Source: an uncultured Pseudomonadota bacterium (GTDB lineage: Bacteria > Myxococcota_A > UBA9042 > CAIXZC01). From it: a DNA stretch of 24,135 nt. How positions within the stretch are numbered: position 1 is the first letter of the stretch; every line of letters starts with the position of its first letter. The position numbers and the translations under genes were made by a program. The notes under the pieces are model-generated. The model was not told where the DNA came from, ran no database searches, and saw nothing but the letters and a program-made list of their open reading frames with translations. The DNA is taken from NCBI GenBank assembly GCA_937884235.1, contig CALGBT010000642.1, forward strand, positions 1-24,135, read 5' to 3'. Positions 1-7,643 of this stretch are shown piece after piece.

Positions 1-41
1 AACAAAGATATGTACACACCGCAACCGCGTGCCGGAACTCG

Positions 42-70
42 TTGAACATCTGCGGCTTCTTCCCTACAAT
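42..70 (+). promoter_or_regulatory. sigma70-like promoter for the DUF4476 gene
   Basis: TTGAAC at 42-47 and TACAAT at 65-70 are separated by 17 nt. This predicts a start near 77 and a leader of about 40 nt before the ATG at 118. It also suggests that the first 117 bases are intergenic and not coding. The call is by eye only. Confidence 0.55.
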
Positions 71-117
71 GGCCTGTGGCCCTGTGGCCGACTAGGTTCT
101 GGACAGGAGGATTCGTC

Positions 118-825
118 ATGATTCGTGCCCTTCGAACGCTCACTTTGGTTGCGGTAATGGTTGCATTTACACTTCCAGCCCTGGCCCAGGGGCGGGGCGG
201 GCGCCCTGCCCATCCGGCCGAGAAGAGGATTCCTTATAAGCTCTTGAAGCAGGCGGAGAAGAAGCTGGACGAAGTCGAGCAGCGCCTTGAAGGTCGCAAC
301 AAGTTGGGCGACAAGGAGCTGGCGGTGCTGAAGCTGGAGGTCAAAGAGGCCCGGCTCAGCATTCGGGAATTCCTCATGGAAATGAACAACCGCAAGGAGC
401 ATCTGCCGTCCTACGAATGCTGTCCTTGCAATGACAAGGGTGTGGCTGGCGGCAAGCTGGAGATCAACGTCAACGTGAATGGCGGCAGCGAGCCAGTGGC
501 GGACCCAGTTCTCGATGAGGTTCCACAGGAGGTTGTAGAGCCCCTCACCGGGCAAAGCTACGATGCGCTCCTCGCGGCGCTCAAGGAGCAGGGTTTCGCT
601 GATGACAAGCTCTCGGTTCTCCAGACCGCGGCCAGGAACGCCTGGTTCACCGCCGACCAGGTGAAGGGGATGCTGAAGATGTTCTCCTTCCCCGATGACA
701 AGCTCTCGGCCTTGCGCATTGTCAGCAACCTGATCGTGGACCCGGAAAACAAGTTCTTGCTCTATGGCTCCTTTGTCCATTCTTCCGACAAAGAAGAAGC
801 CAAAAAGATCTTGGAGGGGAACTGA
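118..825 (+). CDS. exported DUF4476-domain protein
   Basis: The product has 235 residues. I chose the ATG at 118 because AGGAGG lies just upstream and because it opens directly on a signal peptide (hydrophobic residues 9-23, cleavage after Ala-Leu-Ala). An upstream in-frame ATG at 76 would bury that signal. Residues 38-95 are rich in Lys, Glu and Leu with heptad-like spacing and probably form a helical or coiled-coil stalk. A small Cys cluster (C101, C102, C104) follows. Residues 145-232 match the DUF4476 helical domain, with two similar half-units each containing an F-x-D-D-K-L-S motif (from F160 and F191). DUF4476 has no known biochemical activity, and it occurs in exported proteins of Myxococcota and Bacteroidota. 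The next gene starts 2 nt after the stop, so the two are probably co-transcribed. The domain call is fairly secure; the function is unknown. Confidence 0.85.
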   Translation: MIRALRTLTLVAVMVAFTLPALAQGRGGRPAHPAEKRIPYKLLKQAEKKLDEVEQRLEGRNKLGDKELAVLKLEVKEARLSIREFLMEMNNRKEHLPSYECCPCNDKGVAGGKLEINVNVNGGSEPVADPVLDEVPQEVVEPLTGQSYDALLAALKEQGFADDKLSVLQTAARNAWFTADQVKGMLKMFSFPDDKLSALRIVSNLIVDPENKFLLYGSFVHSSDKEEAKKILEGN

Positions 826-827
826 CA

Positions 828-2228
828 ATGTCCCGACTGCTGCTAAGGAACATCCACACGTTGGCCGCGGTCAACGATGGGGACGAGGTGTTTCACGGCG
901 TTTCTGTACGCATTGATGGCAATCGTATCACGGAAATTGGCCGCGGCCTGGTGCCGGTGGACGAAGAGCGGATCATCGATTGCAGCAAGCATGTTGTCTA
1001 CCCGGGTTTTGTCAACACCCACCACCACCTTTTCCAGACCATGCAGCGTTGTGTGCCTTACGTTGCTAATGCCAAGCTCTTCGACTGGTTGGTGGGGCTC
1101 TACCAGATCTGGCGCCACCTGACTCCGGAGGCGATCTATTACTCTGCGCTGGTGGGAATCGGCGAGTTGTTGATGTCGGGTTGCACCACCATCGCCGACC
1201 ACTTCTATGTCTTCCCCACGGACCAACCCAGGGAACTCCTTGACCACACCATCGAAGCGGCCCAGCGGCTGGGGGCCCGTTTCCATCCCACCCGGGGTTC
1301 CATGAGCCGCGGCAAATCCTCCGGCGGGTTGCCCCCCGATGAGGTGGTCCAGGAATCGGACGAGATCCTCTACGACTGTCAGCGTGTCATCGAGATCTAC
1401 CACGACCCGGCCCCCTTCTCCATGTTGCGCATCGGTCTCTCCCCCTGTTCCCCCTTCTCGGTCACCGGGGAGCAGATGAAGGAGATCGCTCTGTTCGCCA
1501 GGGAGCATGAGGGGGTTCGCCTGCACACCCATCTGGCCGAGACTGTCGACGAGAACGATTACTGTCTGGAGGTCTACGGCAAGCGTCCTCTGGCGCTCAT
1601 GGAGGAATTGGGATGGATCGGTAACGACGTCTGGTTTGCGCATGGCGTTCATTTCACCGATGACGAGTTGCGGTTGCTGGCCGATACCGGCACTGGCGTT
1701 GCCCATTGCCCCACATCAAATCTGCGCCTCGGCTCTGGTATTGCCCGGATCCCCGAGATGCTGGACCTCGGCGTTCCGGTGGGCCTGGCGGTGGATGGCA
1801 GTGCGTCCAATGATTGTTCGAACATGTTACTGGAGCTGCGTCAAGCACTGCTGGTCCATCGCGTTGGCACTGGCGTGGACCGCATGAGCCCCGGGACCGT
1901 CCTGCGCATGGCGACCAGGGGGGGGGCGCAGGTGCTGGGTCGTGACGACATCGGCTCTGTCGAAGTCGGCAAGGCCGCAGACCTTGCCCTCTTCCGCCTT
2001 GATGATATTGGCATGGCCGGAGCTCTGCACGACCCGGTGGCGGCACCGATTCTCTCCTTCGGGACGGGCCGCACTGACTACACCATAGTCAATGGAGAGA
2101 TTGTGGTGGAGCAGGGCATGCTGGTGGGAATTGATACTGAGGAGATGATCTTCGAGGCCAACAAGATAGCCCAGCAGATGGTTCAGATGGCCTCGCTGCG
2201 CACCGGGATCGACTACTCGAAGGGATGA
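828..2228 (+). CDS. 8-oxoguanine deaminase-type amidohydrolase
   Basis: The product is a 466-residue cytoplasmic metal-dependent hydrolase of the amidohydrolase superfamily, in the cytosine deaminase/TrzA-AtzB group (COG0402). It has the metal-binding N-T-H-H-H motif (H65, H67), a second H-x-H in H-T-H-L-A-E-T, a later His in the A-H-G-V-H region and the segment A-V-D-G-S-A-S-N-D-C-S-N-M-L. That last segment is typical of 8-oxoguanine deaminases, which convert 8-oxoguanine to urate. Related enzymes act on hydroxyatrazine, guanine or S-adenosylhomocysteine, so the substrate is inferred from motif resemblance only. The ATG is preceded by GGAGGGG inside the end of the upstream gene and starts 2 nt after its stop, which suggests translational coupling. 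Length is normal for the family. No other purine-salvage gene lies in the window. Confidence 0.85.
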   Translation: MSRLLLRNIHTLAAVNDGDEVFHGVSVRIDGNRITEIGRGLVPVDEERIIDCSKHVVYPGFVNTHHHLFQTMQRCVPYVANAKLFDWLVGLYQIWRHLTPEAIYYSALVGIGELLMSGCTTIADHFYVFPTDQPRELLDHTIEAAQRLGARFHPTRGSMSRGKSSGGLPPDEVVQESDEILYDCQRVIEIYHDPAPFSMLRIGLSPCSPFSVTGEQMKEIALFAREHEGVRLHTHLAETVDENDYCLEVYGKRPLALMEELGWIGNDVWFAHGVHFTDDELRLLADTGTGVAHCPTSNLRLGSGIARIPEMLDLGVPVGLAVDGSASNDCSNMLLELRQALLVHRVGTGVDRMSPGTVLRMATRGGAQVLGRDDIGSVEVGKAADLALFRLDDIGMAGALHDPVAAPILSFGTGRTDYTIVNGEIVVEQGMLVGIDTEEMIFEANKIAQQMVQMASLRTGIDYSKG

Positions 2229-2238
2229 GAGAGATATA

Positions 2239-2321
2239 CGGGGGCCAGCGTTGCCGCCGACCCCCGGTGCCTGCCTGTGGACACCCTTACCCCACAGACG
2301 TAAAGCCAAGAGTGATGGCTT
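2239..2321 (+). terminator. stem-loops downstream of the amidohydrolase gene
   Basis: Three short inverted repeats follow the stop: CGGGGG/CCCCCG (2239-2244 with 2261-2266), CTGTGG/CCACAG (2275-2280 with 2292-2297) and AAGCCA/TGGCTT (2303-2308 with 2316-2321, 7-nt loop). None has a good T tract, so a terminator role is only suggestive. Confidence 0.3.
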
Positions 2322-2387
2322 CATTATCTGCAAAAGTGTGAGAGATAGCAAGGAAATGGTCCTTTCCGCGAGGCCCGGCAAAATTAC

Positions 2388-2416
2388 TTGACACCTCAGG
2401 GCAATCCCGATATACC
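2388..2416 (+). promoter_or_regulatory. sigma70-like promoter for the tRNA pair
   Basis: A consensus TTGACA at 2388-2393 and TATACC at 2411-2416 are separated by 17 nt. An A/T-rich AAATTA sits just upstream of the -35 box. The predicted start is near 2423, about 20 nt before tRNA-Gln. This is one of the strongest promoters in the window, as expected for stable RNA. Confidence 0.8.
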
Positions 2417-2444
2417 CTGTCCCTGCCTCAGGGCAGTTGATTCT

Positions 2445-2515
2445 TCGGGGATCGTCTAAAGGTAGGACGGCAGGTTCTGGCCCTGCTAGTCGAGGTTCGA
2501 ATCCTCGTCCCCGAG
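2445..2515 (+). tRNA. tRNA-Gln (anticodon CTG)
   Basis: A full cloverleaf can be drawn. The acceptor arms 2445-2451 and 2508-2514 pair perfectly. The anticodon stem GCAGG/CCTGC encloses the loop TTCTGGC with anticodon CTG at 2477-2479, and the T arm is CGAGG-TTCGAAT-CCTCG. The weak first pair (T1-A72) and discriminator G73 agree with glutamine identity. The 3' CCA is not encoded. Confidence 0.95.
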
Positions 2516-2543
2516 CCGCTTCTTGAAAGCGACGTGACACCCT

Positions 2544-2616
2544 GGCCCATTAGTCTAGTCGGTTAGGACGCTGGCCTCTCAAGCCGGTAGGACGGGTTCG
2601 AGTCCCGTATGGGCCA
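2544..2616 (+). tRNA. tRNA-Glu (anticodon CTC)
   Basis: The cloverleaf has acceptor arms GGCCCAT/ATGGGCC (2544-2550 and 2609-2615) and discriminator A2616. The anticodon stem is CTGGC/GCCGG with loop CTCTCAA, giving anticodon CTC at 2578-2580. The T arm is ACGGG-TTCGAGT-CCCGT. The D arm (GTCTAG...GGTTAGGAC) is typical of glutamate tRNAs. CCA is not encoded. It lies 28 nt after tRNA-Gln and is probably on the same transcript. Confidence 0.94.
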
Positions 2617-2637
2617 CTTCATCCACAAATTTTCTGG

Positions 2638-3864
2638 TCAAGTCTTGGCGATGCGTAGCAGAGCTCCCGGGCTGACTGCGTATTGACCGGGGATGCGCAC
2701 GACGTCGTTTGGTCGGGCGAGACCGACGGGTTCCCCGGCGGTGGTGAGCAAGCTGGGCATTGTCACCGGGATGGTAACCAGCCCGGCATCTCGCAACTCC
2801 AGGGAATCTCCGGCGGCAAAGGGATAGCGGACGAGCACGTCGACGTGCTCAGGGGTGACTGCCACGATCTTACCGCGATAGTCATTGCGTCCCGAGAGCT
2901 GTGACCCTTCGGGATTGTATGCTTCTGGCCCCGGCTCACCGCCAGCCAGAAAGTGGGTCGAGAAGCCCCGCTGAACGGGTCGCTTCAGCTCGGCCAGCCA
3001 CTCGCCCTGCCGGGCTTGGAAACGGTCCTGGTCGCCCATTGCGAGGACGTCCAGGGCATTGCGGTAGACATCCGTTACCACTGCCAGATAGTGTTCGGAG
3101 CGGGTTCGCCCTTCGATCTTCAGTGCCTTCACCCCGGTTGCCACTAATCGGTCCAGCACTGGCAATGCACAGAGGTCTTTGGCATCGAAGAAATAGGTGC
3201 CGCGCTCATCCTCCTCGACGCGGTTCGGCAGGCCGGGGCGGCGCGTATCCTCCAGTTCCCGATATTGCCAGCGGCAGCCCTGAGCGCAGGCCCCGACGCG
3301 GGGGTCACGGTTGGCCCAATAGAGGGAGAGGAGGCAGCGCCCCGAATAAGCGATGCAGACGGCACCGTGGATGAAGCACTCGATGGCACCGGTGGCACCG
3401 CCCACCAGCTTCGTAAGCTGCTCGATGGTCAACTCTCTTGCTACCACGATGCGCTTAATGCCCTGGCCAAACCAGAAGTTGGCGGCCGCGTGCTGGGTGA
3501 CCGAGAGTTGGGTGCTGAGGTGGAGCGGGATCTTTGGGGCATGCTTGCGAGCTAGTGCCACCACTCCCGCATCGCCCACGACGATGCCATCGGGGCGCAG
3601 CTGCTGCAGCTTCGCCAGGGCCACCGCGAGCCCCGGCAAGTCTTCTTCCGTGGCGAGGACGTTCACCGTGACATAGACCTTGCGGTTCCGTTGGTGGGCG
3701 TATTGCAGTGCCCATTCCATCTGGTCAAAGCTGAAGTTTCCGGCAAAGGCCCGCATGGAGTACTGTTTGAGGCCGCAGTAAACTGCATCTGCGCCATAGT
3801 GCAGCGCGACCTTGAGCTTCTCAGGGGTTCCTGCTGGGGCGACGAGTTCCGGAATCTGTGGCAT
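2638..3864 (-). CDS. trhP: U32 family tRNA hydroxylase TrhP (YegQ-like)
   Basis: The product has 408 residues and belongs to the peptidase U32 family, whose members are now known as iron-sulfur hydroxylases of RNA or ubiquinone precursors. The U32 signature is present at 162-179 (E-C-F-x2-G-A-V-C...S-G-R-C-L-L-S). It is followed by G-A-C-A-Q-G-C-R-W-Q-Y and by D-A-K-D-L-C-A-L. Cys170, Cys177, Cys193 and Cys232 are the likely Fe-S ligands. The segment after the signature (S-L-Y-W-A-N-R-D-P) and K-I-E-G-R-T resemble E. coli YegQ/TrhP, which makes 5-hydroxyuridine at tRNA position 34, more than RlhA. The ATG lies 4 nt after the stop of the upstream lipoprotein gene with no strong ribosome site, which suggests coupling. 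The gene converges on the tRNA pair. Those tRNAs carry C34 and would not be its substrates. Confidence 0.85.
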   Translation of the reverse strand: MPQIPELVAPAGTPEKLKVALHYGADAVYCGLKQYSMRAFAGNFSFDQMEWALQYAHQRNRKVYVTVNVLATEEDLPGLAVALAKLQQLRPDGIVVGDAGVVALARKHAPKIPLHLSTQLSVTQHAAANFWFGQGIKRIVVARELTIEQLTKLVGGATGAIECFIHGAVCIAYSGRCLLSLYWANRDPRVGACAQGCRWQYRELEDTRRPGLPNRVEEDERGTYFFDAKDLCALPVLDRLVATGVKALKIEGRTRSEHYLAVVTDVYRNALDVLAMGDQDRFQARQGEWLAELKRPVQRGFSTHFLAGGEPGPEAYNPEGSQLSGRNDYRGKIVAVTPEHVDVLVRYPFAAGDSLELRDAGLVTIPVTMPSLLTTAGEPVGLARPNDVVRIPGQYAVSPGALLRIAKT

Positions 3865-3868
3865 GGGG

Positions 3869-4999
3869 CTAAGGATGGATCGCGTAGTGTACAACCTGCT
3901 TCTCTTTAGTGCAGACGTAGGCGTTCTCGTCGCTGGTACCCCAGATTCCCGTGATCCGGCTGGCGGGGTCGACCCGTAAGTGCGGGTAGGCATCTTTGAT
4001 GAACTTCGGGGATTCCACGGGCACGTAGTCCCAGTGGTCCTGGGCGTTTCCGTCGTAGGTCCAGACCGTGGGGTCAGTCTGGGTTCCGGCGGCGAAAAGA
4101 ACGCCTTCCGGCGACTGCCAGAGTGCTTTGAACTGAGAGTAGACATTGGCCTGGTGCTTCTCCCAGCCCCCGTCGACACTTTTAAAAATAGTTCCCTTGT
4201 CGGCGGCAATCCAGACCGCATTGCCAGAGTCGTAGATGGCCCGAAGCTTGTAGCCGGCGAAGGTGACTTCGTCCTTGGTGAAGGTACCGGCATCGTAGGT
4301 AACAAGCATTCCCGCGGTGGTAATGAGAGCCTTCTGGGGGCCCAGGGCCAGGACCGCGGTGAAATCTGGTGGCGGATTGTTGGGGAGACCCGCATCGGCC
4401 AGCGAGTGGAGGGTCCAGGTGTCGTTGGCAAACTGGAGCATGGTGCCTCCCGGCCCCACCGCCCAGAGGTTCTTCCGGTCGTAGCCGTGCACCGCGTCCA
4501 ACTCAGTGTCAACACCCGTGGAGAGATCGTCGTTGTACCAGTCCAGAGTACCATTCTCGGCGAAGTCGAATCGTCGCTTGAGGAGGCCATCTTCGCCAGC
4601 CACCACGATGTAGTCCGGGCCGTCGGTCCACAGGGAGTTGATGGAGAGGGTCTCAGGCAGATTGGCATGGCGCCATTTCTTGTCACGGGAGTCAAACCAG
4701 GCCAGGGCGCCAAACCCTCCGCCAACGTATACTTCATAGGCACCGTCGTCATACGTCATGCCGGTGAGCGCATTCCAGACTTCCACGGCCCCGGGGTCGA
4801 CGACCTTCCAGGCCAACTGGTTACTGAAGGAGGGGCCGGGGTCTTCCACTGGGATGTCCTCGCTCTCCATGTCTCCCAGGTAGTGGGTATCAGCAGGTTG
4901 TCCGGTATCCGTCTCGTTGCCGTTGTGCACGTTCTGGCCTTCACCGTCGCAGGAGGCTGCGAACAGGAGCAGAAGGAAGAGGGGGAGCAGTCGTTTCAT
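3869..4999 (-). CDS. lipoprotein with beta-propeller-like repeats
   Basis: The product has 376 residues. I chose the ATG at 4999 because AGGAG lies 9 nt upstream and because it begins with a lipoprotein signal (M-K-R-L-L-P..., lipobox A-A-S-C17). Asp at position +2 would retain a lipoprotein in the inner membrane of E. coli; whether that rule holds here is unknown. Residues 18-58 form an acidic tether. The rest has repeated short blade-like motifs such as V-V-A-G-E-D-G, L-W-A-V-G-P-G-G-T and V-W-I-A-A-D-K-G-T-I-F-K-S, each followed by an aromatic-rich strand. This resembles YCF48/photosystem-stability-type or similar propellers. No catalytic motif is visible, so a binding or scaffold role is inferred. 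It is transcribed from the promoter at 5051-5079 and is followed at once by trhP, with no obvious functional link. Confidence 0.8.
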   Translation of the reverse strand: MKRLLPLFLLLLFAASCDGEGQNVHNGNETDTGQPADTHYLGDMESEDIPVEDPGPSFSNQLAWKVVDPGAVEVWNALTGMTYDDGAYEVYVGGGFGALAWFDSRDKKWRHANLPETLSINSLWTDGPDYIVVAGEDGLLKRRFDFAENGTLDWYNDDLSTGVDTELDAVHGYDRKNLWAVGPGGTMLQFANDTWTLHSLADAGLPNNPPPDFTAVLALGPQKALITTAGMLVTYDAGTFTKDEVTFAGYKLRAIYDSGNAVWIAADKGTIFKSVDGGWEKHQANVYSQFKALWQSPEGVLFAAGTQTDPTVWTYDGNAQDHWDYVPVESPKFIKDAYPHLRVDPASRITGIWGTSDENAYVCTKEKQVVHYAIHP

Positions 5000-5050
5000 C
5001 GGGGTGTTCTCCTCATGGGGTTCAAGTGCACTGCGCAACGCGTCTGCAGG

Positions 5051-5079
5051 AGGATACCAACCAGATCGGTGCCGGTCAA
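5051..5079 (-). promoter_or_regulatory. sigma70-like promoter for the lipoprotein-trhP operon
   Basis: On the minus strand TTGACC (5079-5074) and TATCCT (5056-5051) are separated by 17 nt. The start would be near 5044, leaving a leader of about 45 nt. It lies between the stop of the VanW gene and the lipoprotein start, so the two are probably separate transcription units. Confidence 0.6.
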
Positions 5080-5103
5080 TTCGCTCATCAGGAAGAGAGG
5101 CCG

Positions 5104-6204
5104 CTAAGGTATCTTTGTTTCGCCGGGGGCGGCGATGCTGGCGAGATCGACAAACTTCTTTAATTGCGAGAAGCGGACGAAGGCGCGGTCCTTGCTCGTC
5201 GGGACGTAGCTCCAACGGATCCACTGGCCTGCCAGCCTTTCGAGGTCCGAGAAGTTGGCGGAGTCAACGCTGTACTTGGTACCCTTGAGCAAGGCGTTGA
5301 TCTTGTTTGGAGAGACCCCCGAGACGACCCTCTCGCCGCCGGGGTAGGCCGCAACCCTGAGGCTCCAGGGGCTGGGGAAGTACTCGTCATTGATGATGCG
5401 AACTTTCTTGCGCTCGCCGGTGCGCATGTCCTTGCGGTAGACAATCTTCTTCAATTCGAAGCCGGGGCGCCCATAATACTCGACGGGGTCCGTTACATTC
5501 TCCTCGATGGTGTAGTTGATGGTATCCGAGGGTACGTTCTTCACCACCTCATACTTGTAGTCCACCCGCCAGGTTCTGGCCGGAGCGTAGACCCTTACCA
5601 GCAACTCCCCCTGCTCCACTTTGCCCATCTGGAAGACCACCGGGAATGGCGTGTTGTTGCGTATCTTCAGGTCTTTTTTGCCCCAGTCGATGGTGGCATC
5701 GAGGCCGGGTGGCATATATTTGACCCGGAAACGATGGGTCCAGCGCTCCGTGATGTCGAGGCCGGCATAGAAGGCCGCGGCGTGGAGATTGCTGGCCGGC
5801 TGGCAGACGCCACCGCCAATGCCGTCGGTGTACCCGTACTCGGCAATGACTTTGGCTTCCCTGAAGCCATTGGCTTCGGTACGTTCGCCCACGGTCTCGT
5901 TGTAGCTGAACTCCTCCCCCGGGAGCAGCATGGTGCCATCGATTTTGGTCGAGGCCAGCTCCAGGTTGTTGGTCCGGTCAAAGTTCCACCACGAGTAGTT
6001 GGAGAGGTGTCTGCCGATCTCTACTCTGGAGGCTTCGTCGGAAGTCCAGGGACAGGGCGGATGTTCCGTGCGTACGATCAGGGGCAGGGGATTGCCCTGT
6101 GCCAGACGGTGAACCACGCACTGCGGGCTGTTGAAGGCGAAGTAGGTCGGGTCGGCCACGGGCTGAACCAACAGGAGCAACGCAGTTATGAAACTCACGG
6201 CCAT
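5104..6204 (-). CDS. exported VanW-domain protein
   Basis: The product has 366 residues. The ATG at 6204 follows AGGAGG by 7 nt and begins a signal peptide (hydrophobic 4-16). The VanW domain spans about 80-200: L-L-P-G-E-E-F-S-Y-N, then G-I-G-G-G-V-C-Q-P (C134), E-R-W-T-H-R (H157), G-L-D-A-T-I and I-R-N-N-T-P-F-P. VanW was first seen in vancomycin-resistance clusters, and its biochemical role remains unclear. The conserved Cys and His suggest a possible catalytic pair, which is inference. The region around 215-290 may be a G5-like beta domain, a common partner of VanW, but this match is weak. Nothing here indicates glycopeptide resistance: vanH, vanA and vanX are absent. The upstream neighbour is divergent, and no clear promoter for this gene was found. 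Confidence 0.85.
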   Translation of the reverse strand: MAVSFITALLLLVQPVADPTYFAFNSPQCVVHRLAQGNPLPLIVRTEHPPCPWTSDEASRVEIGRHLSNYSWWNFDRTNNLELASTKIDGTMLLPGEEFSYNETVGERTEANGFREAKVIAEYGYTDGIGGGVCQPASNLHAAAFYAGLDITERWTHRFRVKYMPPGLDATIDWGKKDLKIRNNTPFPVVFQMGKVEQGELLVRVYAPARTWRVDYKYEVVKNVPSDTINYTIEENVTDPVEYYGRPGFELKKIVYRKDMRTGERKKVRIINDEYFPSPWSLRVAAYPGGERVVSGVSPNKINALLKGTKYSVDSANFSDLERLAGQWIRWSYVPTSKDRAFVRFSQLKKFVDLASIAAPGETKIP

Positions 6205-6294
6205 GATGGACCTCCTACTGCCACGGTACCACGCTGTGACAAACGGTCCAGAAAGACACCCGTTTGGTTGGGAATAGAGAAGGCAAAGCGTGGG

Positions 6295-6323
6295 TTGAAA
6301 GGTACAGCCCTTGAAGCTATAAT
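6295..6323 (+). promoter_or_regulatory. sigma70-like promoter for the VKOR-DsbA gene
   Basis: TTGAAA at 6295-6300 and a perfect TATAAT at 6318-6323 are separated by 17 nt. The start would be near 6330, leaving a leader of only about 23 nt that holds the ribosome site GGAGGT. Confidence 0.75.
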
Positions 6324-6352
6324 GCGCCTGCATTTCGCACTCGGAGGTCGCA

Positions 6353-7633
6353 ATGCCAGACCAGTCAGTAGCGTCCATCCAGCCAGAGAATGGTCGTCGA
6401 CGGCTCTGCATCGCGCTCATCGCCTTTATCTTTCTCTCGATTGTCGGCGGTTTCATTGCGGTGGAGCTCACTGATGTCTGGGTCCGCTCCAGGATTGACC
6501 CTGACTACAAGAGCTTCTGCGCCGTGAGCGAGGGGATGAACTGCGAGACTGTGGCGCTGTCGAGCTACTCTACCCTGATGGGGAGACCGATCTCGGTGTG
6601 GGCCGTTGCCGGCTACGCTTTCCTGGCGCTGCTGGCCCTGCTGGGACTCTTCCGGCTGAAAGATGGGTTTGGTCGAGGTTACCTGCTGCTGGTCTCGATT
6701 GTTTTCGTTCTGGTCGGTTTTGCCTTGATGTACATCATGAAGTTTCTCATCGGCTCCTGGTGTCTGCTCTGCCTGGCAGTGGATGCCATCAACCTCGGGC
6801 TGCTGGCCATGGCGATTCTGGCGATTCGCATGCCTGGTACATCCTTTGGTGATGCGCTCACGTATGATTTCCAGTCCGTCGTCAGGCGGCCACTTCTGGT
6901 GGCGCTGGTGGCAATTATCGGATTTGGCTCGCTGGGGGGAGCGTGGGTATACGGCGGCAATCTCGCGGTGGTCGGGGAAGGTACCGGTGAGGTGCCCGGC
7001 CAGGCCCTTGATTCCCCCGAGAAGTGGACCAACAAGCTGCACGTGGAGGAATGTACCGACCAGTGTGGCTGCAACGATGCCGGGGCGCGTCCTCAGACCC
7101 AAATGGGCATCGACAGCAGCGGTCACCAGTGGATCGGCTCGGCCGAGGCCGAGATGGTCATCCAGGAGTTTACGGATTACGAGTGTCCCTATTGCCGCAT
7201 GGCCCATATGAAAGTGCGGCGTCTGCTCTCCAACCATCCCGGCAAGATCAAAGTGATTCATCGCCACTATCCCCTGGACCAGGCCTGCAACAGTTCCATC
7301 ACCCGGCCCTTCCATCTGCGGGCCTGCGAGCTCTCGAAGATCGCCATTTGCGCCGGTCGCCAGGGACGTTTCTGGGAGATGAACGATTTTCTCTTCCAGC
7401 ACGCTGAAGACATCCGCTCCAAGGGACTGACTGCCGTCGAGATAGCCAAGCGTCTGGAGCTCAATCCCGACGATTTTCAGTGCTGCCTGGATGATTCTAC
7501 GGTTCTCGACGAGATCGCCACTGATGTCGCAGAAGGAACCGGGCACAAACTCGAAGGCACGCCTGCATTCCTCATTGATGGCAAGGTCTATTACGGCAAG
7601 ATTCCCGACGAAGCGGTGCAGCAGCTCAAGTAG
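6353..7633 (+). CDS. VKOR-DsbA fusion, periplasmic disulfide formation
   Basis: The product is a 426-residue inner-membrane protein. The N-terminal half is a vitamin K epoxide reductase domain with about five membrane helices (roughly 18-40, 83-101, 109-131, 135-158, 180-202), the loop cysteines C56 and C64, and the active-site C-L-L-C (137-140). The C-terminal half is a DsbA-like thioredoxin fold with C-P-Y-C (278-281) and the cis-proline loop G-T-P-A-F (402-406). In this family VKOR takes electrons from the thioredoxin domain and passes them to quinone, so one protein oxidises exported substrates and regenerates itself. The linker has an extra cluster C234-x3-C238-x-C240. GGAGGT sits 5 nt before the ATG. 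The gene converges with hutI, 10 nt away. Nearby Cys-rich lipoproteins are plausible substrates. Confidence 0.93.
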   Translation: MPDQSVASIQPENGRRRLCIALIAFIFLSIVGGFIAVELTDVWVRSRIDPDYKSFCAVSEGMNCETVALSSYSTLMGRPISVWAVAGYAFLALLALLGLFRLKDGFGRGYLLLVSIVFVLVGFALMYIMKFLIGSWCLLCLAVDAINLGLLAMAILAIRMPGTSFGDALTYDFQSVVRRPLLVALVAIIGFGSLGGAWVYGGNLAVVGEGTGEVPGQALDSPEKWTNKLHVEECTDQCGCNDAGARPQTQMGIDSSGHQWIGSAEAEMVIQEFTDYECPYCRMAHMKVRRLLSNHPGKIKVIHRHYPLDQACNSSITRPFHLRACELSKIAICAGRQGRFWEMNDFLFQHAEDIRSKGLTAVEIAKRLELNPDDFQCCLDDSTVLDEIATDVAEGTGHKLEGTPAFLIDGKVYYGKIPDEAVQQLK

Positions 7634-7643
7634 GCTCGTTCAG

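Noticed and set aside
2..121. An open frame from the left edge whose TGA overlaps the ATG at 118
   Set aside because: It could be the end of an upstream gene, but its codons include rare ATA, third positions are not GC-rich like the neighbours, and a good promoter (42-70) lies within it.
5104..6204. Glycopeptide resistance cluster because of VanW
   Set aside because: No vanH, vanA, vanX or two-component pair is adjacent; VanW domains are common outside resistance clusters.
3980..6474. Long plus-strand open frames opposite the propeller lipoprotein and VanW genes
   Set aside because: These are complements of high-GC coding sequence and show no motifs.
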